Notes under the pieces: model-generated | Databases searched by the model: none | Told to the model about the DNA's origin: nothing | The model's input: the letters and a program-made list of their open reading frames with translations, nothing else | Shown here: in pieces, positions 45,954 through 55,201 of the stretch | Layout of the letters: each line of letters starts with the position of its first letter | Position numbering within the stretch: the stretch's first letter is position 1 | Origin: Bacteroides cutis | Lineage (GTDB): Bacteria; Bacteroidota; Bacteroidia; Bacteroidales; Bacteroidaceae | DNA: 64,000 bases | Direction: 5' to 3' | NCBI RefSeq assembly: GCF_900241005.1 | Contig: NZ_OEST01000003.1 | Span: forward strand, 372,001-436,000 | Position numbers and translations under genes: made by a program

Positions 45954-47318
45954 ATGAAAAATTTGTTTTTAGCAATGGCTGTTGCTATTGTGACGGCCAC
46001 CGCTGTGTCCGCACAAGACAGCGACAAGGAAGATAAAATCGTGGTTTCAACCCTCCAGACGGATAAAGCGGATGGATACGAGGGAGATCCCTCCAACCGA
46101 TGCGGTATCAAATTCAATTTCCGGCTTACAGGCGTGATAAAGGTAGAACTGGAAAGTGTGGATGGACTTCCATTGGCGGGTGTAGCAACCATTTGTAAGG
46201 ATGTTCAAGGAAAAACAGCAATCGGTGATATGGCACATACAAGTACTATCATTACATATAGTGCGAGCAATAAGTCTGGATTTATACCCGGAAAAGACTA
46301 CTACATTTCCACCTTGCCTTGCGACCTTTACGGAGGATACAGGCTCTCCATTTACCGGGACGGACTTGTGGCCCATTATTTCGGTGTGCATCAGAAAGTG
46401 GACTTGGGAGAATTTATCAGTCCCGATGATTGGGTGGAAAGTGAATTGGAGTTCGACAAGCCCGATGCCCCACTCGTGGAAGAGGGACGTCCCAAAATGG
46501 ATTCCAAGACGCATAACCTGTTCGTCCAATACTGGAAGAATCCGACGGAAGCCAACAAACAGGCGTTACTCGACCAGATGTGTGTGCGCTACGACAAAAT
46601 AGTGGCAAGAAAGAAAAATAAACTCCGTGAACTGGAACGTGAAGCCCGGACTTACAGCATAGTGGAACACATGCAAGGTATTGTGGACGAGATGGTGCAG
46701 AATAGAGATACCCGCATACAACAGCAATTCCTGCGCTTTATAGACCCTCGCAGGGACGAGAACCCGAAGGATGCGTGGATGGTACTGCGCGGTGCATCGG
46801 CTCCCAATGCCTATATCGGCTATGTACCGGTAACCAATGCCGAATATGCCGCATTTAATCCTCGATTTGCCTATGATGCAGGTAAAGAAAACTATCCGGT
46901 GGTAAATATCACCATTGCCGATGCCACGGCTTATTGCGATTGGCTTACGAAGCAGGATCGGAAGCACATCTACCGTTTGCCAAGCGAAGAAGAATGGATT
47001 CTCGGTGCCGGACATATGCCTAAAGATGTGGCTATGAACGCCAACCATATTGAATCAGGATTGACGGCAGTGGATGCTTACAAACAATCCACAGGAGCGT
47101 GTGGAGGCATTGACTTTTGGGGAAACTGCTGGGAATGGACTACCTCGACCGATGCCGATGGGCAGTATATCGTCAAAGGAGGAAGTTGGGACTCCAAACG
47201 TGACGATTGCCGTAGCGAGAAATCGGATGATGTAAGAGTCGGTACGCAAGGTTATGCCAACGTAGGTTTTCGAATTGTAAGGATAGATGTCTCCAAATCC
47301 ATGAAATCAAAGTTATAA
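45954..47318 (+). CDS. SUMF1-domain exported protein, second of the tandem pair
   Basis: A 454-residue paralogue of the preceding gene, with the same three parts and long stretches of near identity in the second half (for example AWMVLRGASAPNAYIGY and VVNITIADATAYCDWLT). It has an ordinary signal peptide (ATAVSAQD) instead of a lipobox, so the pair would supply an anchored and a soluble form. The motif GGSWDS414KRDDC419 again lacks the first FGE cysteine, while ACGGIDFWGNC adds a cysteine pair of its own. Tandem duplication after acquisition or before transfer both fit. Confidence 0.88.
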   Translation: MKNLFLAMAVAIVTATAVSAQDSDKEDKIVVSTLQTDKADGYEGDPSNRCGIKFNFRLTGVIKVELESVDGLPLAGVATICKDVQGKTAIGDMAHTSTIITYSASNKSGFIPGKDYYISTLPCDLYGGYRLSIYRDGLVAHYFGVHQKVDLGEFISPDDWVESELEFDKPDAPLVEEGRPKMDSKTHNLFVQYWKNPTEANKQALLDQMCVRYDKIVARKKNKLRELEREARTYSIVEHMQGIVDEMVQNRDTRIQQQFLRFIDPRRDENPKDAWMVLRGASAPNAYIGYVPVTNAEYAAFNPRFAYDAGKENYPVVNITIADATAYCDWLTKQDRKHIYRLPSEEEWILGAGHMPKDVAMNANHIESGLTAVDAYKQSTGACGGIDFWGNCWEWTTSTDADGQYIVKGGSWDSKRDDCRSEKSDDVRVGTQGYANVGFRIVRIDVSKSMKSKL

Positions 47319-47354
47319 TCAATTTAATAATCAACCCGTAAAAGAAAATTCAGT

Positions 47355-47702
47355 ATGAAAAGAATATTTTTAGTTATGGCCATTGCCATTGTTACAGTCC
47401 TTCAAGTGTCTGCACAAGACAACAACCGTCAGATGACCGCACAGCAGCGGACAGAACAGCGTATCAAGCAGATGGATGAAAAATTGAAACTGACCGATGA
47501 ACAGGAAACAAAAATCCGTGAATTGTATGCAGACTTCAACAAGCAAAAATATCCCCGTGAGAAACGTAGGGAAGTCATGGAGAAATTGACAGCAGACATT
47601 TCTCTTCTCTTGACTGCCGAACAGCAAACCATTTACAAACAAATGACGGAACAGGCGATTGCTGAAATGAAGAAAGACAGACGTAACAAGGTTAAAGAAT
47701 AA
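47355..47702 (+). CDS. Spy/CpxP-like small periplasmic protein with two LTxEQ motifs
   Basis: A 115-residue exported protein, signal peptide ending LQVSAQ. Two copies of the CpxP/Spy turn are plain: KLTDEQETKIRELYADFN and LLTAEQQTIYKQMTEQ, joined by a basic segment KYPREKRREVMEK. The protein is short but complete. It closes the operon after the two SUMF1-domain genes, so two Spy-like proteins frame that pair. A DUF4890-type member at 6354 shows a similar layout but no close identity. Confidence 0.75.
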   Translation: MKRIFLVMAIAIVTVLQVSAQDNNRQMTAQQRTEQRIKQMDEKLKLTDEQETKIRELYADFNKQKYPREKRREVMEKLTADISLLLTAEQQTIYKQMTEQAIAEMKKDRRNKVKE

Positions 47703-47808
47703 AAGTTAGTCATTGTGTGTTTCAAGGTCTGGACTTCTTAGCATAGGGAGTCCGGACTAATGACACAATTCTCATTGAAACCGAAGTATAATGTATCAAT
47801 TTAGAATA

Positions 47809-48804
47809 ATGATTAAAGTCCTGTTGCTTTGCTTATGTATGGTTGCTTGCAATGATAATGACAAGGGGGATTCTATAATACCTTCGGAGCAAGAACCTGA
47901 AGTTGGAGTTTCATCTGATTATACAGAACTCTTGAACAAAACAACACCCGTCCCGTCTGAATATAATCAGGAATTTGCATTAAAAGGGAGTGTTGTGCAA
48001 ATTGATTATGACACCCAAAATTACGTGAAAGGAAATGGGGAAATGCGCAAGAATACTGCCTACATCTATTTACCGTATGGTTACGAGGAAGTATCTGACC
48101 AATGTTATAATGTATTTTATTTTGTACACGGCCATGGCGAAACGGCAGCTTCCTTCTTTCAAAATGAAAATAGGTTGTTATGTAAATTGCTGGATCACAT
48201 GATAGGCAATGGTGATATGGCTCCGACTATCGTTGTCTCAACAAGCTATGTTTATGGTAATCCTGTTGATTACTATCCTGATGCAGATCCCTATTGCGAG
48301 GCTCTACCACAAGAACTGGTAAACGATTTGATTCCGATTGTAGAGAGTCGTTATCACACATATACTGAAAGCACCGATATTGTCGGAATAAAAGCGTCAA
48401 GAGAACATCGGGCTATCGGGGGCTTTTCAATGGGGGCTGTAACAACTTGGTATGCATTGGAACACACGCCGGATTGTTTCAAATACTTTATGCCGATAAG
48501 TTCTGATAGCTGGTCATTAGGACGTTTTGCAGGAATGGATTATCCGACTGAGACAGCAGAATATTTTGCCAACATTGTTCGTTCCGCCACTTCATCGAAG
48601 AATGATTTTTATATATGGGCTTGCAGCGGAACGGATGATGTCGCATACGATAGAATTTGGGCACAAGTTCAGGGTATGGCACAACTCTCGGACGTGTTTT
48701 CTGTCAACAATCTGACTTTCCATGAACAAGAAGGGGCTCGGCATGAGTTTCGTTCTTTAGCGGAGTATTTATATAATGCACTACCATTCTTGTTCCCCAA
48801 TTGA
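47809..48804 (+). CDS. Lipoprotein esterase, alpha/beta-hydrolase (PF00756-like)
   Basis: A 331-residue secreted lipoprotein (start ATG 47809, lipobox MVACND; an ATG six codons upstream would lengthen the signal). The catalytic domain begins near residue 75 with TAYIYLPYGYE and the FYFVHGHGE loop. The nucleophile serine is in GGFSMGAVTTW, the acid probably in SGTDDVAYD, and the histidine in GARHEFRSLAEYL. This is the layout of putative esterases related to feruloyl and acetyl-xylan esterases. It is separated from the sigma operon by about 100 bases and need not belong to it. Confidence 0.85.
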   Translation: MIKVLLLCLCMVACNDNDKGDSIIPSEQEPEVGVSSDYTELLNKTTPVPSEYNQEFALKGSVVQIDYDTQNYVKGNGEMRKNTAYIYLPYGYEEVSDQCYNVFYFVHGHGETAASFFQNENRLLCKLLDHMIGNGDMAPTIVVSTSYVYGNPVDYYPDADPYCEALPQELVNDLIPIVESRYHTYTESTDIVGIKASREHRAIGGFSMGAVTTWYALEHTPDCFKYFMPISSDSWSLGRFAGMDYPTETAEYFANIVRSATSSKNDFYIWACSGTDDVAYDRIWAQVQGMAQLSDVFSVNNLTFHEQEGARHEFRSLAEYLYNALPFLFPN

Positions 48805-48839
48805 TAATATTTGAGGTTATGCTGTCAATGGCAGGCAAT

Positions 48840-49075
48840 ATGAAAATAATAATAGCTTTGTCTACAAATCCTATGACGATGAAAGACTGGATAGAGGCTT
48901 TAGATAATCAGATTATTGCTCATAAATGGAAAGTTTTGATTGGCAAGGGAAACATTTCGCACAAACAAGCGATTGAAAAAGCAAAAAAGAGTTCGCTATC
49001 TATCGCAAACGTGAAATGGATTTATTGGAAAGTGATTTTGATAAGGAAATCAAGAAGTTGAAAGATAATAAATAA
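48840..49075 (+). pseudogene. RhuM-family protein, C-terminal fragment with a frameshift
   Basis: Only the end of a RhuM-type protein remains: MTMKDWIEALDNQIIAHKWK and NISHKQAIEKAKK, then, after a one-base deletion in the A run near 48983-48988, EFAIYRKREMDLLESDFDKE and the stop at 49073-49075. Restoring one A joins the pieces. RhuM proteins are abundant on mobile elements and pathogenicity islands; function unknown. The bulk of the gene is missing, so this is debris of a former cargo gene. Confidence 0.7.
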
Positions 49076-49294
49076 CGTGTGTCGTATGGGGATGGACATA
49101 ATTGTTTTTATCAAGGCAACATTGGACAATCTGAATTTTTGCTTACCTTTGTTATTGGCTAATCATTCCACTTCAATTTGAAGCAAGATGAAGAAGGTAG
49201 CACGTTACAAATCCATTACCTATACCAAGAAAATGGATTTTTAAATATTTGAAAGATAAGGATATATCTTTAGAAAAAAAATTGTAGCTAAATT

Positions 49295-49334
49295 GTTACC
49301 TATTCCTTACCGGACAAAAACGGTAACGATTTGT
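49295..49334. repeat. Element repeat C: right-side copy of the 40-bp repeat
   Basis: Identical to 41084-41123 except one C-to-T change. It closes the accessory island, 48 bases before the first core gene. The gap 49076-49381 otherwise shows only a possible orphan promoter box (TACCTTTG at 49144-49151). Confidence 0.8.
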
Positions 49335-49381
49335 TTATAAATAACCTGATAATGACTTAATTAGTTATAGTCCCTAATACT

Positions 49382-51025
49382 TTATAAAGATAATTTTGAA
49401 GCTTTGAATGAAGGTTTTGCTTTCTGTATTTCTGATTCGAAACCGAACCAATAGCCATTTTCTGCTTCTTCATCAGTGGGTAGAAAACAGAGACGAAGAC
49501 TGTTGTTGTATTCTCCATATATTACATTCCAATTTTCTGGGGGAACTTGATGTTTGGTTTTAACCTTTTCTGCCGGGAGCTTCTTCAGTGACATACCGGC
49601 TTCTATCCATGCGATAGTAGCGATCGTTTGGTAACTAGGATAGTTCTGTTTGCAATACTCATAAAGAATAAGACCACGTTTTTCGAGACTCATAGGCTGA
49701 TCAATGAGATTTGTACGTATCAGATGGTTGAGAAAGTCATATAAGAAATTCTCATCGTGTAATATCAATTCGCGAGTCAGAGTTTGCCAGGCAGCTGTAT
49801 TATAGAAGCCATCTAGTAAGCGGGAAAGTTGCCGGGCAGTTTGCAATTCGCTGACACTGATTTCTCGTGTTTGTAAAACTTCGTATGGGGGTAGGGGAGA
49901 ATATTGTATGCCAAGTTCTTCTGCACGTTTTCTCATTTCTGTACCGGGAAGTAGTTTTAGTGATTCCAGTTGTATTTCGCCGGCATTATATCTGGCGAGA
50001 GTACGTACATCCTCAAAGATTTCATTGAGATGATACAATGGAAGGCCGGCTATAAGGTCAGCATGGGTTATCATATTGGGTAATGAGCAAAGATATTTCA
50101 GTCCCTCTAATGCATCAGATAGCTTACCTATACGACGGCTTTGTTGAAGTACCGGTTCGCGGAGGCTTTGAATACCGGCTTCAAGATGGAGAAGTCCTTT
50201 GGGCAGTTGTCTCAATTCTTCTTTTAGCTCGTGGGAGAGAAGTGCAGGATGTATCTCTAAATGAAAACAAATATCAGGGAAATCAAGAAATAACTGAAGT
50301 AACTTTTTTGCCCGATGTGAGTTGTAATTAAATGTACGGTCAAGTACCCGTACGTTTTTTATCCCATGTTGATGGATGATTTGGAGCCGTTTACGAATGT
50401 TTTCAATAGATAAAGTACGTACTGGTTTTTCTCCTCCGCTGACACAGAAAGCACAAGTGTTGAAACATCCTCGGGTAGTTTCGAGCTGCACAAAAGGTTT
50501 GCTCCAATTGAAAAAACGACTTGCTTCGGGGGGGGTAAGATTTGAAAAGTTCGACACACGGGCTATGCCATTATCTTTGTATTTTCTTTCTGAATCAAGA
50601 TAACAAAGGCCGGGAATGTCGTTCCATAGTTGTGGCTCATTCCAATGGGACAACCATTTTGGGAATGATTCTTCTCCTTCTCCTCTGAATACACAATTAA
50701 TAAATGGATTTTTATGTAGGAATTCTTCATTATCTCCAAGAAATTCAGGACCTCCTAAAACGAAACAAGATTCGGGTAACAGTACTTTCAGTCTTGAGGT
50801 AATATGTAATAGTTGTTCATGGTTAAAAAGCCAAGTTGTTGCGGCGAGGATGTCGGGCTTGTATTGATAGGCTTCTTCTACAATACTACCTATATTTTCA
50901 TTGATTGTAGCTGATACGACGTTCCATTCAATGGAAGAATCGTCTACCAACTGCGCATGCAATGCGGGGAGAGCTAATGAGGAATGAGCATAGGAACTAT
51001 TCAGGTCTATCCAGAGAATTTTCAT
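49382..51025 (-). CDS. B12-binding-like radical SAM protein (DUF4080 type)
   Basis: A 547-residue cytosolic protein. The ATG at 51025 (MKILWIDLNSSYAHSSLALP) is the start; longer frames open with TTG. Residues 1-140 form a cobalamin-binding-like Rossmann domain without the usual DxHxxG histidine; the radical SAM core follows, with the cluster motif CxxxCxxC in GCFNTCAFCVSGG. The C-terminal 150 residues match DUF4080. Members are methylthio- or methyl-transferase-like by domain order, but no reaction is established. A TATCTTTG box lies at 51048-51055 on the same strand. Confidence 0.85.
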   Translation of the reverse strand: MKILWIDLNSSYAHSSLALPALHAQLVDDSSIEWNVVSATINENIGSIVEEAYQYKPDILAATTWLFNHEQLLHITSRLKVLLPESCFVLGGPEFLGDNEEFLHKNPFINCVFRGEGEESFPKWLSHWNEPQLWNDIPGLCYLDSERKYKDNGIARVSNFSNLTPPEASRFFNWSKPFVQLETTRGCFNTCAFCVSGGEKPVRTLSIENIRKRLQIIHQHGIKNVRVLDRTFNYNSHRAKKLLQLFLDFPDICFHLEIHPALLSHELKEELRQLPKGLLHLEAGIQSLREPVLQQSRRIGKLSDALEGLKYLCSLPNMITHADLIAGLPLYHLNEIFEDVRTLARYNAGEIQLESLKLLPGTEMRKRAEELGIQYSPLPPYEVLQTREISVSELQTARQLSRLLDGFYNTAAWQTLTRELILHDENFLYDFLNHLIRTNLIDQPMSLEKRGLILYEYCKQNYPSYQTIATIAWIEAGMSLKKLPAEKVKTKHQVPPENWNVIYGEYNNSLRLCFLPTDEEAENGYWFGFESEIQKAKPSFKASKLSL

Positions 51026-51228
51026 ATCCGATTGAGTTATATTTTTGCAAAGATAAAGTATTTTTCTTGATTTGTTTCCTTTCACTTTGATGCTAAAGAA
51101 ATACTTACCGAGTGCAATGAAAAACAATATATTACACAATAAAAATATGTAACGTAAGGAAGATGTTACGCTACATATCTTCTTTTCTTTTTGGGGCTAT
51201 GACCTCTATAACGTAAAAGCCTTGTACA

Positions 51229-51267
51229 TAAAAAAAAGAGGAAATTCATTTTGAATTTCCTCTTTTT
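51229..51267 (-). terminator. Terminator of tRNA-His
   Basis: Perfect 11-base arms (GAGGAAATTCA at 51238-51248 and complement at 51252-51262) flanked by A and T runs, directly behind the tRNA on the minus strand. Confidence 0.85.
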
Positions 51268-51271
51268 GGGG

Positions 51272-51347
51272 GGGTGACTGAAGGGACTCGAACCCTCGAC
51301 ATTCAGAACCACAATCTGACGCTCTAACCAACTGAACTACAGTCACC
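51272..51347 (-). tRNA. tRNA-His (anticodon GUG)
   Basis: A 76-base cloverleaf on the minus strand. The acceptor stem is GGTGACT/AGTCACC with discriminator C, as expected for histidine. Anticodon stem TCAGA/TCTGA encloses loop TTGTGGT with anticodon GTG. The genomic base before position 1 is T, so G-1 must be added after transcription. A TATCTTTG promoter box lies at 51375-51382. Confidence 0.95.
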
Positions 51348-51436
51348 ATATTTATGCATTTCTTAAATGCGGTGCAAAGATAGAGATAATCTTTAATATT
51401 GCAAAGAATATGGCAAATATTTTTGTTTGTTTTTTG

Positions 51437-52579
51437 CTATTTGCTATTCTCTATAATTCCGATATTGTATCGTTGTAATAGTTTTCGTGAGTTTTTTAAA
51501 AAGATATTCAAGTGGTTACGAACCGTAGATGGTAAACTGTCTGAAGAAAAATTAACAGGATAAAGAATATAATTTTTTTCCCTAGTGAGGTTGGGATGTG
51601 CGGTCCAAACTAAATTATATCCGCAATGTATGACCCGAGGGAAGGGAAAAGAGATAAATGAGGATACAAAGGATGGAGAATAACTTTTGTCGGTAAATCT
51701 CGGATATACAGGTGGGGGGAGTGGATATTTTTCAAGTTCCAAGGTAAAGATTAGTCCACCATCTGTATTCGTCGCGCTCATATTGGAAATGAAATTGCCT
51801 AATGAATAGACTATTGCATGTTGTTGAAAGCCATTTGTACGTAATTCCATGGGTTGAATAACATGTGGATGTGAACCTATGATATGTGTTACCCCCTGCT
51901 GTAATAGCCAGTCGGCAAGTTCTCGTTGTTCTTTATTGGGGAGTGAATGGTATTCTTCTCCCCAATGCATACAGGCAATAATTACATCTGGTTTTCTAGC
52001 TTTAGCACTAGAAATATCCTGTTGGATGATTTCTTTATCAATATAGTTTACGATGTTCGGGGAGGAGACTTTTATTCCATTCGTACCATAAGTATAATTA
52101 AGTAAAGCAATACAGAAATTTTTCTTATAGATGAAAAGGGGATAATGTTGTTTTCGTTCGGATAGGTTTTTGTAAGTTCCAACATGTAGTACAGAAAGGG
52201 AATCAAGCATTCGGATAGTACGTTCCAGTCCTTTCTTACCACGGTCTAGGCAATGATTATTGGCAGTGAGAAAAATATCGAAACCGGCATCTTTGGCTGT
52301 CTTTAGAAACTCATCAGGAGCACTAAAGGAGGGATATCCATGATAAGGTTTCCCTCCAAGTGTTACTTCGAGGTTGGCAATAGCGATATCTGCTCTTGAA
52401 ATTTGTTCTTTTACCTGCGAGAAACAAGGGGAATAGTCATACTTTCCATCAGAAGTACGTGCTGCATCTATTTGAGCTTGATGTTGCATTAAGTCACCAA
52501 CAAATAATAGCGTAATCCTTTCCTGCGCAAAAAGGGTTACGCTATATAATAGAGTAATAAAAACGACAAGCGCTTTCAT
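51437..52579 (-). CDS. CapA/PgsA-type poly-gamma-glutamate-synthesis-like metallophosphatase
   Basis: A 380-residue exported protein of the CapA family. After a signal peptide (TLFAQER) come the family blocks: [74 protein letters not shown] and [10 protein letters not shown]. The Asp, Asn and His residues in these blocks belong to a calcineurin-like metal site. No other capsule genes are near, so poly-gamma-glutamate synthesis is doubtful; the family is broad. Its start overlaps the folD stop by four bases. Confidence 0.88.
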   Translation of the reverse strand: MKALVVFITLLYSVTLFAQERITLLFVGDLMQHQAQIDAARTSDGKYDYSPCFSQVKEQISRADIAIANLEVTLGGKPYHGYPSFSAPDEFLKTAKDAGFDIFLTANNHCLDRGKKGLERTIRMLDSLSVLHVGTYKNLSERKQHYPLFIYKKNFCIALLNYTYGTNGIKVSSPNIVNYIDKEIIQQDISSAKARKPDVIIACMHWGEEYHSLPNKEQRELADWLLQQGVTHIIGSHPHVIQPMELRTNGFQQHAIVYSLGNFISNMSATNTDGGLIFTLELEKYPLPPPVYPRFTDKSYSPSFVSSFISFPFPRVIHCGYNLVWTAHPNLTREKNYILYPVNFSSDSLPSTVRNHLNIFLKNSRKLLQRYNIGIIENSK

Positions 52580-53469
52580 TGCTTCTGTGATTGGTAAATT
52601 GCTTTCTTACCTGCCAATAAAGTATTTTTCATTAATGAAACAATAGTCATTGGTCCTACACCACCCGGTACAGGAGTAATGAATGAGCATTTGTGAGCGA
52701 CTTCATCAAACTTGACATCACCTGTCAGCTTAAAGCCAGACTTTTTTGTAGCATCCGGTACACGTGTAGTACCAACATCGATAACCACAGCACCTTCTTT
52801 TACCATTTCTGCCTTTACGAAGTTGGGTTGCCCTAAGGCGGCAATAATAATATCTGCTTCTTGGCACTCTTTTACCAGATCTTTGCTACGACTATGGCAA
52901 ACGGTTACGGTTGCATCTCCCGGGTAAGCTTTTTGCATCATCAAGGCAGCCATAGGTTTACCCACAATATTACTACGTCCCAGTACTACGCATTTTTTGC
53001 CGGAGGTCTCTATCTTATATCTTTTCAAGAGTTCGAGGATACCATTGGGGGTGGCGGATACATAACAAGGTAGTCCGATAGACATACGACCCACATTGAT
53101 AGGATGGAAACCATCAACATCCTTGCGGTAATCAATTGTCTCGATCACTTTCTGTTCTGAAATATGTTGGGGCAGAGGTAATTGCACAATGAAACCGTCA
53201 ATGTCGGGATCTTCATTAAGTTCGCGTACTTTAGACAAAAGCTCTTCTTCCGTCACATCAGATTCGTAACGAATGAGCGAAGACTTAAATCCACATACTT
53301 CGCAAGCCTTTACTTTGGCTGCAACATAAGTTTCACTGCCGCCATCGTGTCCTACAAGGATTGCGGCCAGATGGGGGCGTTTGCCACCTTTAGCTACGAT
53401 TTCGGCAACTTCAGCAGCGATTTCCTGCTTTACCTGTTCTGAAATTGTTTTTCCGTCTATTAGTTGCAT
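52576..53469 (-). CDS. folD: FolD methylene-THF dehydrogenase/cyclohydrolase
   Basis: A bifunctional enzyme of one-carbon metabolism that interconverts 5,10-methylene- and 10-formyl-tetrahydrofolate with NADP. At 297 residues, the usual size. Visible are the active-site lysine in [16 protein letters not shown], the [12 protein letters not shown] motif, the NADP-binding [17 protein letters not shown] and [11 protein letters not shown] near the end. It is followed with overlap by capA and preceded by ffh and a decayed small gene. Confidence 0.97.
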   Translation of the reverse strand: MQLIDGKTISEQVKQEIAAEVAEIVAKGGKRPHLAAILVGHDGGSETYVAAKVKACEVCGFKSSLIRYESDVTEEELLSKVRELNEDPDIDGFIVQLPLPQHISEQKVIETIDYRKDVDGFHPINVGRMSIGLPCYVSATPNGILELLKRYKIETSGKKCVVLGRSNIVGKPMAALMMQKAYPGDATVTVCHSRSKDLVKECQEADIIIAALGQPNFVKAEMVKEGAVVIDVGTTRVPDATKKSGFKLTGDVKFDEVAHKCSFITPVPGGVGPMTIVSLMKNTLLAGKKAIYQSQKQ

Positions 53470-53480
53470 ACTATTTTCTG

Positions 53481-53765
53481 TTATTTATTTGTCATTATTT
53501 CTGTTACAGTTTGAATCATATTGTCACCACGAAGATTACGTTTAAGGATGATGCCGAATATAAATTGGTTGTCTCCTATAAGAGTGTTGTTAATATTCTT
53601 ATTATCATCGTAATGCATCATATAAGCCATCTTTACATTTGCAGAAGAATTACTTAATTCTTCTTTTACTATATATGCACCAGCTTGTTGTTGTGTTTAT
53701 GCAGAATTGCATACACAAAATATTACCAGTAGACTGATAGTAACTGCTAAAAAACTCATTTTCAT
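53481..53765 (-). pseudogene. Small exported protein interrupted by one in-frame stop
   Basis: The gap between folD and ffh holds a 95-codon frame on the minus strand broken only by TAA at 53697-53699. It starts MKMSFLAVTISLLVIFC, a signal peptide, and after the stop continues QQQAGAYIVKEELSNSS, MAYMMHYDDNKNINNT and FGIILKRNLRGDNM to the final stop. I do not know the family. One base change would restore it, so this is a young pseudogene, a sequencing error, or a case of readthrough. Confidence 0.5.
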
Positions 53766-53830
53766 AATGTATGCTATTTTGTGATTGAAATAACAAATGT
53801 AATACAATTCATCCAAGTAGCATAATAAAA

Positions 53831-53860
53831 AAAGGAGAAAGTTTACATGCTTTCTCCTTT
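53831..53860 (-). terminator. Terminator after ffh
   Basis: An 11-base stem, AAAGGAGAAAG at 53831-53841 and complement at 53850-53860, followed on the minus strand by a T run. It begins 18 bases behind the ffh stop. Confidence 0.82.
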
Positions 53861-53878
53861 ATTATCTATAAAAAGATA

Positions 53879-55201
53879 TTATCTCTTCATCTTCGGCATC
53901 ATTTTTCCCATCTTACTACCTGTAACCATCTTCATCATCTTACGAGTTTGGTCGAACTGTTTCAGCAGACGGTTCACTTCCTGAATATTCGTTCCACTAC
54001 CTTTGGCGATGCGCTGACGGCGTGAACCATTTAATATTGCAGGATTACTACGTTCTTCGGGAGTCATAGAGTGGATAATGGCTTCAATACTCTTGAAGGC
54101 ATTATCGTCTATGTCAATATCTTTGATCGCTTTACCCACACCCGGTATCATTGAAGCAAGTTCTTTTAGATTACCCATTTTTTTGATTTGGGCAATCTGA
54201 CTTAAGAAATCGTTGAAATCAAACTGATTTTTAGCAATTTTCTTTTGCAGGCGTTTAGCCTCTTCTTCGTCATATTGCTCTTGTGCACGTTCTACCAAAG
54301 AAACAATATCACCCATACCCAAAATACGGTCGGCCATACGTGAGGGATGGAACTGATCGATAGCATCTAACTTTTCACCAGTACCCACGAATTTAATGGG
54401 TTTATTGACCACTGAACGGATGGAAAGAGCAGCACCACCACGCGTATCACCATCCAACTTTGTCAATACGACACCATTGAAATCCAGTCGTTCATTAAAT
54501 TCCTTTGCCGTATTTACGGCATCCTGGCCAGTCATGGAGTCTACGACAAATAGAATTTCATTCGGATTGATCGCTTTTTTAATAGCCGCAATTTCGTTCA
54601 TCATCTCTTCATCTACAGCCAGACGACCGGCGGTATCGACGATTACGAGGTCATAACCTTTAGCTTTTGCCTCCTGGATGGCATTTTGTGCAATAGCCAC
54701 CGGGTCTTTACTATCAGGTTCGGAGTACATAGGTACTTCAATTTGTTCGGCCAGTACACGTAATTGTTCGATTGCAGCAGGACGATATACGTCACAAGCT
54801 ACCAATAAAGGCTTCCGGTTCTTTTTACTTTTCAGCATACGAGCTAACTTTCCGGAGAAAGTTGTTTTACCTGAACCTTGCAAACCGGACATCAAAATGA
54901 CTGCAGGTTTGGTATCAATATTAATTTCAGCAGTTTCACCGCCCATGAGTAGAGTCAGTTCATCATGTACAATTTTCACCATTAACTGACTGGGCTTAAC
55001 GGCAGTAAGTACGTTCTGCCCCAAAGCCTTTTCCTTTACTGTATCTGTAAAACTTTTGGCTACTTTATAATTTACGTCAGCATCCAAAAGGGCTTTACGT
55101 ACATCTTTCAGCGTTTCTGCTACGTTGATTTCGGTAATTTTACCTTCACCTTTAAGAATTTTAAACGACCTCTCAAGTCTTTCGCTTAAATTATCGAACA
55201 T
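53879..55201 (-). CDS. ffh: Signal recognition particle protein Ffh
   Basis: The GTPase that with 4.5S RNA binds signal peptides of nascent membrane proteins and delivers them to FtsY. At 440 residues it has the N domain (1-90), P-loop G106-LQGSGKTT-114, DTAGRLAVDEEMM, the LTKLDGDTRGGAAL box, and the methionine-rich M domain ending MGKMMPKMKR. A TACTTTTG promoter box lies at 55249-55256 on the same strand. Confidence 0.97.
   Translation of the reverse strand: MFDNLSERLERSFKILKGEGKITEINVAETLKDVRKALLDADVNYKVAKSFTDTVKEKALGQNVLTAVKPSQLMVKIVHDELTLLMGGETAEINIDTKPAVILMSGLQGSGKTTFSGKLARMLKSKKNRKPLLVACDVYRPAAIEQLRVLAEQIEVPMYSEPDSKDPVAIAQNAIQEAKAKGYDLVIVDTAGRLAVDEEMMNEIAAIKKAINPNEILFVVDSMTGQDAVNTAKEFNERLDFNGVVLTKLDGDTRGGAALSIRSVVNKPIKFVGTGEKLDAIDQFHPSRMADRILGMGDIVSLVERAQEQYDEEEAKRLQKKIAKNQFDFNDFLSQIAQIKKMGNLKELASMIPGVGKAIKDIDIDDNAFKSIEAIIHSMTPEERSNPAILNGSRRQRIAKGSGTNIQEVNRLLKQFDQTRKMMKMVTGSKMGKMMPKMKR

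Larger units (their letters stand above)
40947..49340. mobile_element. Accessory island at tRNA-Ser, degraded integrative element
   Basis: The block starts at the 3' end of tRNA-Ser(UGA) copy 2 with a truncated tyrosine integrase and ends after a 40-base repeat that matches one next to the integrase (39 of 40). Between them lie an ECF sigma operon with no counterpart elsewhere in the window, an esterase and a RhuM fragment. No conjugation or mobilisation genes remain. Boundaries are inferred from the tRNA and the repeat; a copy of the tRNA 3' end at the right side was looked for and not found. Confidence 0.6.

Noticed and set aside
44510..47318. Formylglycine-generating (sulfatase-maturing) enzymes
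   Set aside because: The first of the two required cysteines is serine in both copies, and no sulfatase is encoded in the window.
40947..49340. A complete conjugative or mobilisable transposon
   Set aside because: No relaxase, coupling protein, tra or rte genes are present, and the integrase is truncated.
49076..49381. A small gene reading MKKVARYKSITYTKKMDF
   Set aside because: Only 18 codons, no supporting context; more likely debris at the right end of the island.
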